Shown: positions 23,956 to 36,544, counted from the first letter of the stretch. The stretch: 64,000 bases of DNA from Siphonodentalium dalli (GCA_032622095.1 CP136066.1:201770978-201834977), one strand, 5' to 3'. Translations and numbers: made by a program. The notes: generated from the letters alone by a model not told the origin.

Positions 23956-25570
23956 TCCATGGGCTGGTGCACCCCACTACTTAACTTCTTTAGTATTGTC
24001 ATGTATCCTAATGTGTATTGATCAGGGAAAATGATATTAACAGCAAATATTGTGGGTCCTAGTGTACTTACTGGGTCAAAGTCTAGCCTTACTCAGATAA
24101 TATTTCTTCCGATTATATAATGAGGTAGGGAAACATTAATCCCATATAAGTGATGTCATTGTGATTGGATTTTAACAGTTGATGTGTCATTTTGTTGGTA
24201 TTTGAATATTCTATCCACTGGTGCCAAAACACGGAACAGAGTTTAAATGGTCACGCAACGGCGAAATATAATAGCATGGGAGCTGATACGGTACATCTGC
24301 ACCTCTCATCACAGGACCTAACCGCACCCCACTCATTGTCTTCCTAATTATGACCCTCAAATTTTAAGCAATGTTAACACGCAAAAAAGTGGCCATGTAG
24401 ACAAAAGACGAAATAGCGTCCAACATTGCCGCGATTAAGCTGAGGCACTATAAGTCAGTTTGATACAAATTATAGAGAGAAAATCTTTACAAATGTATAC
24501 AAATGTATATATTATTGTGAAGTCAAGACCTAATGCTACCTTTTTGTGGCACAACTGGAACTCCTCGTTCCAAGATGGCCACCAAGTATCTTCTAGATTA
24601 GTTTCTGCTGTTTGAAACTGGTTGAGAATTGCGACTTTATTTTGTATTTTTCACGTTAACTGATCATTGGATCATGCTGATGCTACCAGTACCTTCCAAT
24701 CCCTCAAAAGTTTGATTTTACAGAACGCGCTATACAATTTAAAAGAAACATGTTAGTGAGGCATACCATTCCTTACGAATATTCCAATTAACTCAAAGAA
24801 CCAAAATTCTCACTTTAACTGAAAATGACTGCCCAAATGGCGGCTAAATTATGGAAAATGGTAGATTTTGCCACAGCGTGCAATCGCTTACAAGTTGTGG
24901 TTGATGATTAAACTCGACTAATATGCATTCTATACATTGAATACAACGTTACTGAATCACAATGGTCAATTGGTATATTATTACATAAACATAGCCTTTA
25001 TCCAAGTTGAGCTTCAGTGTCATTGACACTTTCATTTCAAGTAAAATGGAATTATCTTTGGTTTCAAATGTGTTTTGTGTTTATTATTTTGATTGTTTTA
25101 AATGTGTCATGCTCAGTCAACTGAGGTGTTTTTAGACAAGATTACTCAAGATTGATTGCAAAATGTTGAAAATGGCAATCATATTTGGTAAAAAGTTGAT
25201 TTTTACATATATCCCGAAAAGTATTCTTTGCTGTAAAATAAATGCTGTTCCGAAAACGTAGCAATTGTCTCACTTGGTTATTAAACATGTTACATAAACA
25301 GCTAACAACTGTTATGTTGTATTCTGGTTTTCCCAGTACCTTATGAGGCATGACAATTTCATTTTAAAGGATGCAGTATTGAATTTTGCAGAAAACTTCT
25401 GTTGTTGATAGGAAATGTGAAGAACTTTGAAAAGGATGAGAGGGACCATAATATGTGGCTACTGTGGTCCATTAGCATCAACATTGACCAACTTATCATA
25501 TGGTGTAAGTCAAGATGGCAGCCATGGAGTGACTATAAATAGGTATATAGTGAGTTATTGGATGATCATG
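23956..25570. other. Intron-like sequence with decayed repeats
   Basis: About 24110-24450 pairs with 6390-6670. Around 24570-24960 two AAGATGGCCACC- and CAAATGGCGGCT-like motifs with AT-rich spacers resemble the arrays at 8690-9620 and 58081-63781. The remainder shows nothing I can support. Confidence 0.45.
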
Positions 25571-26085
25571 AATGGTGTGAATTATTATGTATACAAGGAG
25601 TGACTATATGGTCACGGGTGGGGTGTCCATGGTGAGATGTATAGGTATACAAGAGGTGGCTGAATGGTCATGTGTGAGGTAAATATGTATACAGGGAGTG
25701 ACCGTATGGTTATTTGTGGGTGTACGGGTTACCCGATGCGGCTGTTTGGCCATTGCTGTGGTTCATGGGTATAACGAGCGTAGCTACATTGTCACCAGTG
25801 TGTTGTTTATGTATATATGGTCGTGGGTGGGATGTGCATGCGTACCTTGGGTTGCAGTATTACCACCGATGGGTGTATACGTATACATTTGTTGGCTTTA
25901 TGGATATGTGTGGGTGTATGGATAACTAGGAATTGGTTTATGGTTACGGATAATGTGCATAGGTGTATATGGAATGACTGTAAGGTCATGATTGAAGTGT
26001 ATATGAATACCTGGATTATATATGTATGGTCATTTGCGGACGTGTAGGTATCCAGGGAGTGCCCTTATAGTAATGACGGGATGTA
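25571..26085 (+). repeat. Degenerate 42-bp minisatellite, left part
   Basis: The unit resembles GTATACAGGGAGTGAC, TGTATGGTCATGGG and TGGGGTGTATAG, about 42 bp in all, with many substitutions. The same units resume at about 29790 after a 3.7-kb insertion. The period is a multiple of three, which leaves short open frames on both strands; these are not genes. Confidence 0.8.
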
Positions 26086-26608
26086 TATATAGATATATAC
26101 TAGCAGGGTTACCCGGCGTTGCCCAGGTTAAAGTGATGTGAAACCCTCTGTGGATATTTGGTGGGAATAGAGAATACTCTTGCTCTCAAAGTGATACACG
26201 TATTCTCATAAATTGTATATCCAAATGGCATCACAAAACATGATTCTTACACATGGAATATAAGTAGTGGCTCACATTGTCAGGTCGGAGCGATTATCAT
26301 TTTGTTTATCGCGTTTAATCCGTCCCACCAATAAAGAAGTATTTATTTATTTACAACTGCGTATACTTCAGACGTTATAGCATGAAACATGAACTTCATA
26401 AACACATTAGTTCGAAAAAATGAAAGACGACAATTGTGTTTTAAATAGAGATGTATCATTCAATCAATTTAGTTTATGATATCTTCATGAAGATACAGAT
26501 GTTTTAAAGATATGTCCAGGTGCTCCTCTGTTCTGGTGCTATATACTGGGTAATCATTTTCAGTTTAAAAGAAATGATGTTATGCAAGTATAGCAGCTAC
26601 ATGTGCCC

Positions 26609-28930
26609 GACACAGCGAAATTTTGAGTTGTTTATATCAGGCGATGAGTCTGTTCTAAAAAATGAAATAATCCTCTGTTTCGGGCAGATATACCGTTGTC
26701 AGATGTCACTATTGGAAGATCCTGAAGTCATGTACTATACGGACTGCGTTTTCCTTTATCTCAGAAGTAACCATATTTGACTGCACACTGTGACCACTAT
26801 TTTTGAACAGGCCTGCTCTACATTTCCATATCTCTTGGCAATTGTAACTTTTTTTGTGGAAACTATATTGAATGGGACAGACTCAATCGTGTTAAAATAT
26901 ATGCATGAGTCATTCTAATATGCAATCCTCTGACGATTCAAGGTCCCTCAGTTTGAATGAATATATGTATCTCTTAAATAGATTGATATAAATATGCTTT
27001 TAATGCTTTCTTCTATGTATCTGTGTTGCTAGATCAGTATAGGGATGCCTGATTTACATCCCCATATAAATATGACTGTTGAGAAGATATAATTGTTCAA
27101 GTGACTTAATTCGGTCACCATTTGTCGAGATTGTGAAATTGGAATGCCAAAAACTCATTAGAACGACATAGAGATGGCATGAGAGATGACTGTATATAAC
27201 TTTGTTGGATATCGGCGAATTGAACAATCGTAGTGAATATCCTCTCGCCATCCATGACCCAAACGACCCCAAATGTGATTTAATTCAGCATATCATTAGA
27301 GAAGAACGTGCATGAATTTGGTGGAATTAGTGCTAAATATATTTGTATCAACTTTGTTGCATGCAACTCCCCTCACGAATGACTTGAACCGCGCCACTTT
27401 GTCATATTTAAACCACGTCTATTAGACGCATGCATGCATTATATAATGGAGATGATTATATATCAGTTTGGTGGTAATCGGCAACTAAACAAATTCTTAT
27501 CATAGTTATTACCCCCCCCCCCCCCATGCACCTCTCACCCAAACGGAACCAATTGCGCGCCTTTAAATCAAACGTTTATATTCCCCGTATCACGGAGAAG
27601 AATAATATATCAATTTGGTCGAAATATGCGCTAAAAATAGCCCCTCCCCTGACACAAACAACGTCACTTTAGAAAATTTTAACCCGCACCATTATCTTAC
27701 TCGTAAAAAGTTACCCCTGTTAGACCGCCTTGGTGCCACCTCGATTGTACCCTTAAAGGTATATATAGAACACAGACAGATATTTGCAAATATTTGATTC
27801 ATTGTATCATTTGAGAAGAACGTGTATGAGTTTGATGGTAATTGGCACTAAACATATTTTTATAAGTTTTTGGTAACCCTCCCGTCCCTATTTCGGACTC
27901 AAGCTGCGCCACTTTTGACATCATTAAACCACACACTTAGACTCATTATAGAGATGAATATATGAAGATTATTCGTACCACGGAGAAGAATATGTATCAA
28001 TCAGGTGGAAATCGGCGCTAAACATACTGTTTTATCAATGTTTGTGTCCTTCTCACCCTCTAGGCACCCCTGACTCGAATGGCCCAACCTTTGACATCTT
28101 TAAACCACACAATTAGACTCCTGATATCATGGAGATTATTATTTGTAAGTTTGGTGCTAATCCGCGACTAAACAAATTTTTATCAAATTTAGTGGCCACC
28201 CAACCCCACCCCATCTCTCACCAAAGCAGCACCAAATATGACGTCTTTAAAACCACACGATTAGATTCCTCATATCATGGATAAGAATGTGTATCAATTT
28301 GGTGGAAATTGGCGCTAAAAATATTGTGTATCAATTTTGGTGCCTCGCTCCCTTTCAATGCACCCCTGACTCGAATGACGCCACTTTTGACAGCTTTAAC
28401 CATGCCAATAGACACCTCATACCATGGGGATGAATTTGTATAAGTTTGGTGGCAATCGGCGACTAAACAAATTCTTATCAGATTTAGTACCCACCCACCG
28501 CCCCCCACAATCTCTCATCCCAACGACACCAATTTGGCATCTTTAAATCACACAATAAGATTTCTTGTATCATGGAGAAGATCTCAGAAGAATGTGCATC
28601 AATTTGGTGGAATTCGGCGCTAAAATTATTTTGATCAATTTTGGTGCCCCTCACCCCTTCCGTGCATCCCTGACGCGAACGGTGCGACTTATGACATATT
28701 TAAACCACACCATTAGATTCCTCATATTATGGGGGTGATTATATATCAGTTTGATGGCAATCGGCGACAAATGTTTTTTCTGCCCCTCCCCCTTTTCTGC
28801 CCCTGACAACAACGGCGTCACTTTAGAAAATTCTAACCCTCGCCAATATCTTTCTCGTAAAAATTTACCCCTATTAGACCCCTTTTGTGTCATCTAGGTG
28901 GTCCCCTGTGAATTTCTATAGAACGCAGAC
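26609..28930 (+). repeat. Tandem block of about 150-bp units, shared with 48739-50765
   Basis: TTTAAACCACACNATTAGA with TCATATCATGG recurs at about 28098, 28244, 28397, 28541 and 28698, and more degenerately from 27408. Each unit also has TTTGGTGG-AATCGGCG and CACCCCTGACTCGAATG. The block opens GCCCGACACAGCGA and closes GTGAATTTCTATAGAACGC then AGACAGACAG. The second copy at 48739-50765 keeps the same order but lacks roughly 26720-27105. Confidence 0.75.
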
Positions 28931-28959
28931 AGACAGACATTCGCATATCTATTATATAT

Positions 28960-29775
28960 TTTGGAAGATCTGTGTGTCTGTGTGTGTGTGTGTGTCTGTG
29001 TGTTCGCGATGAACTCGAAAACGGCCGACCCGATTTCGATGAAACTTGGTATGTGGGGATATTTTCGGCCGGGGACGAACATAGGCATATTAATTTGTCC
29101 GTGCGACGTGACCTTGACCTTGAAATCGGGTAATTTCAAGGTGAAACGCCCGAATATCACAGGATTTCAATGAAACTTGGTATGTGTGGGTATCTTCGGC
29201 CGGGGAGTGGCATAAACCTATTAATTTGTCCGTGCGATGTGACCTTGACCTTGAAATCGGGTCATTTCAAGGTCAAATGCCCAAATATTACGGGATTTCG
29301 ATGAAACTTGGTATGCGGGGGTACATTCGTATGGGGAGTCTCATAAGCATATTCATTTGCCCGTGCGACGTGACCTTGACCTTGAAATCGGGTCAATTCA
29401 AGGTCAAATCGCCAATTTTGATGGGATTTCCACGAAATTTGATACAAAGGGTTACTTTTGTCCACTAAGTGTTTTGGATTCAAGGTCAAATCGCCAATTT
29501 TGATGGGATTTCGACGAAATTTTATACATAGGGTTACTTTTGTCCTCTGAGTGTTTTGGACGGGTCAAATCGTGACCCCGACCTGACCTTGACCTTCAAA
29601 ATGATCAATTCAAGGTCAAATCGGGTAAAACCGGATGGATTTCGACGGGTACATTTGTCGGGTACTTTTTTCCGGGCAGTGTTTTGGACGGGTCAAATCG
29701 TTACCCCACCTGACCGTGACCTTCAAAATGGTCAATTCAAGGTCAAAGCCCGGACGAAGTCGGGTCACCTTCTAG
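28960..29775 (+). repeat. Tandem tail of about 130-bp units rich in TGACCTTGACCT and TCAAGGTCA
   Basis: GATGAAACTTGGTATG recurs at about 29040, 29170 and 29300, and in weaker forms near 29430, 29510 and 29640. Units carry GTGACCTTGACCTTGAAAT followed within about 20 bp by TTCAAGGTCAAAT, so sites face each other. A short GT microsatellite precedes the block. It ends in the hairpin and CTAGT described for the element. Confidence 0.8.
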
Positions 29776-30375
29776 TATATATATATATATATACATGTTG
29801 TGGATGCATTGCCGTTTGTCGTATACAGGGATTAGTTGTGTGATCACTGTTGTGGTGTGTGCGTATACAGCGAGTGGTTGAATTGTCAATTGCGAGGTGT
29901 ATATGGAAGTCTGGAAGGTATGAGTGGCCGTCTGTGTCGGTTATTTTTATATCTGGAAGGCTATATGCCCATTGGTGAGGTGTATATGTTTACCTGGAGT
30001 AACTGTATGGTCTTGGGTAGGGTGTGCATGTATATCTCGAGTGGCTATGTGGCCATGTATGTGGCGAATAGGTATACATGGAGTGACCATGTGGCATATG
30101 GTGAGGTAAATAGGTATACACGGAATGGCAGTATGATCATGATTGTTATGAATATGTACACATATATTGGCTATATAGTCATGGGTCAGGTGTAGGGGTG
30201 TACATGGTGTGACTCGTGGTTGTATGGTCACATGTGGGGTCTACGTGTACACCCAAGTGTGGCTGTATGACCATGGAGTGTATGTATATAATGCGAGTGG
30301 CTATATGGTCATTGGTGGGGTATATACGTTTACCCAAAGTGACTCTACGGTAATGGGTTGGGTGTATATATTTTT
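29776..30375 (+). repeat. Degenerate 42-bp minisatellite, right part
   Basis: After (TA)n at about 29778-29794 the unit reappears (GTATACAGCGAGTGG, GGTATACATGGAGTGACC, GGTGAGGTGTATATG) for about 14 degenerate copies. It continues the array interrupted at 26085. Confidence 0.8.
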
Positions 30376-30529
30376 TCTTGTTTACATTGCTTAAAAGTTG
30401 AGGGACATAATAGGGAACAATTTGAATCGGCTGAATTAAGTCCTGTATGGGTACCATATCAGCTACCAGACTAATTACCTTTACGTTTCCACTGCCGTTG
30501 TGTGACCTATTGACCTCTGGTGACCAATG

Positions 30530-30690
30530 TTGGGGCGATTACATACCAATGTAATCAATTACGATTAAAATTACTTTTGATTTACATGATTACGATTACT
30601 GATTACATTTTTCCCAATGTAATCGATTACGATTACATTACTTTAGTACATGTAATCGATTACTTTTTTTATTACATCTGATTACAATTG
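30530..30690. repeat. Cluster of GTAATCGATTAC palindromes
   Basis: More than a dozen ATTAC/GTAAT words sit in 160 bp, including TGTAATCGATTACGATTAC and GTAATCGATTAC repeated. Such clusters are known from subterminal regions of some hAT elements; no ends are seen here, so the class is uncertain. Confidence 0.6.
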
Positions 30691-30797
30691 TTAGTTTCAA
30701 CAATTTTCATCGCCTAGGAATATAAATAATGAAAGTGGTGACGTAATCAAGCGGATAGAGTGTTCAAATACCTACACCATGACATATCATCTGTTAA

Positions 30798-31214
30798 AGG
30801 TACTCAATTCGATCAGACGCTCCTAAATTACTATTTCTTTAGCTTTGGGGGTAAAAATATTTGTTTCCATTCGAAGAACCCACCCATCAAAGCTCAGAGT
30901 GATCAAATATCGATTTTTGAAGTTCGTTAATTTTTGGAGATGTGGGCCAGAACCTCGTGATCAAACAGACAAATTGCGGGTGTAAGATGGATAACTAGAA
31001 AATCCAGTGGTTGCTATTAACAATAATCTTACACCCGCATTTGTCTGTTTGAGCACGAGGTTCTGGCCCAAATCTCCAAAAATTAACGAACTTCAAAAAT
31101 CGACATCTGATCACTCTGAGCTTTGATGGGTGGGTTCCTCGACTCTGATCAAATATTTTTTACCCGAAGCCAAAGAAATAGTAATTTAGGGGTGCTTAAT
31201 CGGATTGAGTACCT
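30798..31214. mobile_element. 417-bp fold-back element at a TTAA target
   Basis: Left AGGTACTCAATTCGATCAG and right TTGAGTACCT are inverted, with TTAA outside each end (30794-30797 and 31215-31218). The two arms, about 190 bp each, pair almost throughout around a loop of about 50 bp near 30990-31030. TTAA targets are used by piggyBac and Kolobok elements. Linear relatives with the same ends lie at 46431-46876 and 53764-54140, so this fold-back probably arose by head-to-head duplication of one arm. Confidence 0.85.
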
Positions 31215-31249
31215 TTAAAATTCAATCACAATGACATCACTTATTATCC

Positions 31250-32170
31250 CCGCATTCCCCGCCAAATTTAAAATTTGCGGGGTATATAGTAATGGGTTCC
31301 GTCCGTCCGTCCGCTCTCACGAGAGCGTACTTGTGGGGTGCGATGAAATTAACATTTTTTTAAATTGGATTTTCCGTACGTTACTTGTGGGGTGCAACCC
31401 ACAAGTCACTCAAACAAAAGATCGCAACTCACAAGTGTATCGACGTCGGTCCGCCCGTCCGGCCGTCCCGAATTTGTAAGAGTTATAACTTGAACAAATG
31501 TAAACGGATTTAAAGATTTGTGTTATATGAGTTCAACTGACCATTACCTAGAATAAGTTCGCAAGCCAGGTCTGGCCAGATGTTTTTGCCGGAGTTATTG
31601 GACTTTGTTTATTATTTTTGTCGAATTTACCAAATAGCAAATAGACGACGTCACAGGGCTCATTTCCACAAATCTCAACGGATTTCAAAGATATTTGGTA
31701 TATGAGTTCACTTGACCAGTATCTAGAACGTGTTCGCAAGCCAGGTCTGGTCGGATATTTTTACCGGAGTTATTGGACTTTGTTTATAATTTTTGTCGAA
31801 TTTACCAAATAGCAAATAGACGACGCCACAGGGCTCATTTCCACAAATCTCAACGGATTTCAAAGATATTTGGTATATGAGTTCACTTGACCAGTATCTA
31901 GAACGAGTTCGCAAACCAGGTCCGGCCGAATATTTTCAGCAGAGTTATTGGACTTTGTTTATTGTTTTGTGTGCATATGGACGACGTCACAGGGCTTATT
32001 TCCACAAATGTCAACGGATTTCAAAGAATTTTGGTATATGAGTTCACATGACCAGTATCTAGAACGAGTTCGCAAACCAGGTCCGGCCGGATATTTTCAG
32101 CAGAGTTATTGAACTTTGTTTATTGTTTTTGGTGCAAATGGACGACGTCACATGGCTAGTATCTAAAATG
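31250..32170 (+). mobile_element. CCCCGC hairpin element with CGTC tract and 175-bp tandem units
   Basis: It begins with a hairpin near 31256-31283 (CCCCGCCAAATTT and AAATTTGCGGGG), then TATATAGTAATGGGTTCCGT and a CGTC tract. From about 31510 to 32170 there are about four units of roughly 175 bp, each with AGTATCTAGAACGAGTTCGC, CAGGTC-GGCC and GACGACGTCACAGGGC. Copies 1 to 3 are close to identical over long stretches; the fourth is shorter. Identical 63-codon open frames on the - strand are by-products. The right end is not defined. Confidence 0.65.
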
Positions 32171-33214
32171 AGTTCGCAAGCCAGGCTTTGACAAAATCCC
32201 ACCTCTTGTTTAGCACATACTGAGAACGCAAACATTATTGAGAATGCACTTCCCCAACAGCACATTTCGGCGGGGGATTCCGCCGTCTGCGACTGCTTGT
32301 TTGGGATATCATTCCCCCCACCCATCATATTAAATCGGACAAAATGGTAACTAAGTGAGGCTAAATACCAAGTAGGTACACTTTAATAGCTGCCCATTCA
32401 TATGTAATAAATAATAACTTTCAGTCAGAGATATCAGTCATGCAACAGAAGCTTCTGTCAAAAAAAAAGGGAAAAAAAGAAGTAATGTTTTCGCTAATTT
32501 ATTTTTCCGCGAATTGGGGCAGGACATGTGGCTATTTTTCGAAATAAATTGTGACATGCCATCTTAATGCTGATCGCACAGTCTTATTCCGACAAAGACA
32601 TGGGGAAATGTTTTCCGGGCACGTATGCCGGGTGGTGGGTGGTCGATGGGACCAACAAACAATTTTTTCCGCAACTCAAAATTGTTTTCCATGCAAGTCG
32701 TTTTGACTGTTTTTGCAATGAGTTTGCCTTAAAACACATTATAATAAGAGAAATCATGTAATTCTAACTGCTAAACCGACCGCAGGCAGTTATCGTGTTG
32801 TATTTTGTTGCAAATGGGTGTCAGTCCGGGACAGTCCCAGCTGTCAGTCCAAGGTAAATTCACACATAAATTATATTAAACCAAGCTAATCAAATATACA
32901 CACATGTAATAAAATATACTGACAGAAGACTTATTCAGTTTTGTATTATAGGAGGGTTTAGCTGATTAGTTTTATTCAAAAACTCATTTTCATATAATCC
33001 ATCTGTATAAACAACAACAATTTTCATAAAAATATAACTTGTTTTTGCATAATCTGCATATAAAACAAATAAAAACAACATTTAGCATAAAACTATAAAA
33101 GAAAATAAGTGGAATGCTCATCACTAAACTATGAAACAGCAATTGGGCTCAGCTGAGCTGATTAAAAATATAACTCTAAAATAAAAAAGTAAATACTACG
33201 ATAACAGCACATAG
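32171..33214. other. Unassigned; small segment shared with 44345-44480
   Basis: About 32590-32755 matches 44345-44480 in order (GGCACGTATGCCGG, CAATTTTTTCCGCAACT, GCAATGAGTT). This is a decayed dispersed repeat. Nothing else is recognised. Confidence 0.45.
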
Positions 33215-33345
33215 TACGGTGGCTGGTTTAGGACATGGGCATTTTTGTTTTTATTTCGTGGCCACGAAATACTAATTCGTGGAAATAACTAATTCGTGGC
33301 CACGAAATACTAATTAATTCGTGGCCACGAAATAAATTGTGATAT
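33215..33345 (+). repeat. Left terminal repeat with TTCGTGGCCACGAA array
   Basis: After the terminal 25 bp and a T-rich spacer, four TTCGTGG half or full palindromes occur (one damaged to TTCGTGGAAATAACT), separated by TACTAA or CTAA. Confidence 0.85.
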
Positions 33346-34702
33346 ACGATCGTCAGTCCCATTGTTGTAATGGAAGCGGATAGAGATGAGCTGGTTGTAG
33401 TTATCCACCATCTTGGGAATAGCCACGGCGATATGAGATAAAGAGTGTTGTAGGGTGGCTCGTAAAACAAATTAAGTAATCACCCCTTTCACCAACCCAA
33501 TCCAAAGTTGCCGCCGTCAATTCAATTCTTTATTCTCATGACCTATAATACATAGGTATCGATATAACATTTGTACACTATTTACATATATCATGGTACA
33601 TATATAAGCATATTATACACATTATTATAAATAAATATAAATAAAGACATTATAAATAAATATCAATAAATACATTATAAATAAATATAACAGCACTATC
33701 ATTGCTATATATATAACATTATTCATTAATAGTAATAATATATTTAGAAGTGAACATATACATTTTGTGCACACATACACACACATAGTTATTTATCAGT
33801 GTATCAATACTACATATTCCTTGCATACAAGGCGGTACGTCAAGTTATCTTTATAATACCATAAGGAGTATTACAATCGCTTCAATATTATATATTATAA
33901 TCATTCAATATTCGATAGTTCGCGGTTAACAATTTTAATAAAATCACATAGTCGTCGTAGGCTTGTTGGATTATTCTGATTAAGTATTTCGCTCATTTCG
34001 GCCAATTTGGCCGGTTACTTCATGTGAGTTTTTCATCTGACGTTGTGTGTCGGAATAATGATATGGAGGATTTATGTAAATGTTAGCCCAAACTACATTT
34101 CCAAGTAACGATGGTTTTGTTGTTTATTTTGAGGAATAATACCGCGTCAGATGAATTCAGCCCAAATATGTTAACAGTTGTCGTGTAAAACATTCGGCAG
34201 TAAGTTAGCGTTATTTAGTATTTGTGGATGTCCTTTAACATGGGGAAAATAGACTACTCCGCTTGAACGAGCATGTGAATTGTCGTTTTTAATGTATAGC
34301 AACTTTATAATCAATAACAGAGGCATTCTCTGTCAAATAAGGTCGCTCTATTTACGATACCAATTGGGGAACTTTGTAAATTAAATTACGCGTAAACTTA
34401 ACCTGCTGCAAATAGAAAAGGTGTCGGAATCGGCGTACTCGCCCCAGGGCTAACTCGCTCCAATGGCGCGTGCCAACTCGGAATAAAAGGCCAACTCGGA
34501 ATAAAAGATGCATACGGGGTGTTATATGGCGTTTGGTCCGTTGTTTCTCAATGAATATTATTGAAATTTGGTGTACATGTCCGGGCTGGGACATGGAATA
34601 CAACAACGTTTGAATTGTTTTTAAATTTACAAATTTGTTGATTTTGTTCATTTTGTTTTCGTTCTGAAACACACTATAAAGTGTATATAATATAATAACG
34701 AA
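33346..34702. other. Unassigned AT-rich sequence inside the 9.5-kb block
   Basis: About 33600-33700 repeats ACATTATAAATAAATAT-like words. Near 34480-34505 CCAACTCGGAATAAAAG occurs twice in tandem. The 117-codon open frame on - at 34352-34705 spans this small repeat and has no recognised motif. GTTGTAGGGTGGCTCGTAA near 33450 resembles the units at 40691-41300. Confidence 0.4.
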
Positions 34703-34993
34703 CACGAGACATACATAATTTATAAACTGTTAACAAAAGATATCAAATTCAATATATGACAAAGATGACTCAGTGGAGTTTATAAAGTGAACATAAAAAC
34801 ATTGAGGTAAGAATCTTTTTAAGGAATGCAACTTTATTTAATGATAATAAACACATAAATTAAAATAAAAACATGAGACATACATGATTTATAAACTGTT
34901 AACAAAAGATATCAAACTCAATACATGACAAAGATGACTCAGTGAAGTTTATAAAGTGAACATAAAAATATTAAGGTAAAAATCTTTTTAAGC
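34703..34993 (+). repeat. Two direct copies of a segment of about 120 bp, 167 bp apart
   Basis: Both contain GAGACATACAT-ATTTATAAACTG, TTAACAAAAGATATCAAA, TGACAAAGATGACTCAGTG and AATCTTTTTAAG. Only a few substitutions separate them. Confidence 0.85.
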
Positions 34994-36540
34994 ATTACTA
35001 AACCGTTTAGCACAGTCCACTTCACTCATCCGATCATCACTAAACTTCATATTTATCTTGATATTCATCTATCAGATGAGAGCTATCAAATATTTTTTTA
35101 ATTTTATAGGAAAAAATGGTCGCCAGCGGCCATATGGCATTTACGTTATATGTTATCGCGTCATGTCGATATCTAGTATTACTTAGAAATTTCACCTTTC
35201 CAGATTCATAATTGCTCCATTGACTGTAACAGATGGAATTATCCCCCTCTTCGGATAGAGTGTCACTGAAACTTTATTTTGTCAGACTGTCTGTATAGTC
35301 ACTGATTATATATGGCAATAATCTGTAATAAGATGTAGCACTATTTTATTTTATATTTACATGCAGTGCTGTTTTTATACAACAATTCTAATCCCCCCTA
35401 GATCATCATGTGATCGACCATACATCGCGCGAGGACCTGGTTGAATTAAGGGTTTTTTTTTGGAAAACTTCTGTCCTCAAGCTAGATTATACTTATGACA
35501 TTTAATGGCATGTTTCTAACGTGGAGGGTTAGATATGCTTGAGACACCACCACTCTTCAATTCACACCAAGTTATCAGCTGTCATATTCGGATATTAGAA
35601 CCCATAGCCATGATATATGGTTTATTTTGTGTATACTAGTAATATTGTTATTTTCAGTACCTTTATATACCAATACTGTGTATAACAACGCATATAAATT
35701 AATCCATGTATACATGTATATTGATTCAACGGATTCAGTGGTTTTGTCCATCAGTCTATCAAATTTGCGGGGAAAACATGGCCACAACCAGTACACCCTG
35801 TTAAATTTCGAATTTGAATCAATTGGCGCACCCTGCAGCCAGCTTTTATTGGAGAACTTTTTCTCATGTGGATAGTTTGGGTCACCGCTAGATGTGAGCC
35901 ATGTTTTGTTCTCAAGCTGTCCTTGTGAAGACATCACTGCCAGCGGTGATCTTGAATTTTACTATTTTTATGGCTAAATAATTTGGTTGATCCTACAGAC
36001 GACACCCCTTGTCCGATCGTCACCAGATTCCACAATGATCTTCTGGATAACCAGGGTGAGAGTAATCTAATTTTCCCGAATTTCGTTAAAAAACATTACC
36101 ACAGGCAGCAATTTGGTATCTTACTGTTTGATCCTCTTTTGCGTGACTGAATTGTTTAGCAACTGTACAGTCATATCCCTCATCTGATAGTCACCACACT
36201 TTATATTGATCTTCGGGCTGACAACTAGATGGGAGCTATCGAATGCTTTGAATTTTTTTGGAAAACATTGTCGCCAGCAGTCATCTTCTATTTTGGTTTT
36301 TATATACATGTATATCTCTTCATTCGGATAGCCAGTATTACGTAGGTACTTCAACTTTCCGCATTCATGTCATCATTTGAAATATAAAAATTTACCTGAT
36401 ACCATGCACCCTTCAAAATTTGTTTCGTCGTATCTATTTTAATGACCCGTATGGTAATATTGATACAGATATATTTGTCAAACATTTCTTTGTACAATAT
36501 ACAGGTATTTAGTTTGTAACTAAATCTAGAAATATATAAT
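34994..36540. repeat. Degenerate dispersed repeat units
   Basis: Segments around 35030-35150, 35750-35960 and 36170-36360 share order: CATC-GATCATCAC or CTCATCTGATAGTCACCAC, GATGGGAGCTATC, TTTGGAAAACAT and GTCGCCAGCAGTCATCTT. They look like old copies of one unit of roughly 200 bp. No coding. Confidence 0.5.
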
Positions 36541-36544
36541 AGTA

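Larger units (their letters stand above)
26086..29775 (+). mobile_element. Helitron-like insertion in the minisatellite
   Basis: The left edge reads TACTAGCAGGG and TACCCGGCGTTGCCC. The right edge has a small hairpin, GCCCG and CGGGT around GACGAAGT, and then ACCTTCTAGT. A 3' hairpin with CTAG before T fits Helitrons, which insert between A and T without target duplication; both flanks here are AT-rich. Two tandem blocks fill the element (26609-28930 and 28960-29775). No Rep/helicase coding region is visible, so it is non-autonomous, or two elements joined. The 5' terminus is less certain than the 3' end. Confidence 0.55.

Noticed and set aside
25698..25929. Val/Tyr/Trp-rich open frames, seemingly membrane-like
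   Set aside because: They are the 42-bp minisatellite read in several frames.
34352..34705. 117-codon open frame on -
   Set aside because: It contains a small tandem repeat (LLFRVG twice), no known motif, no splice context, and AT-driven composition.
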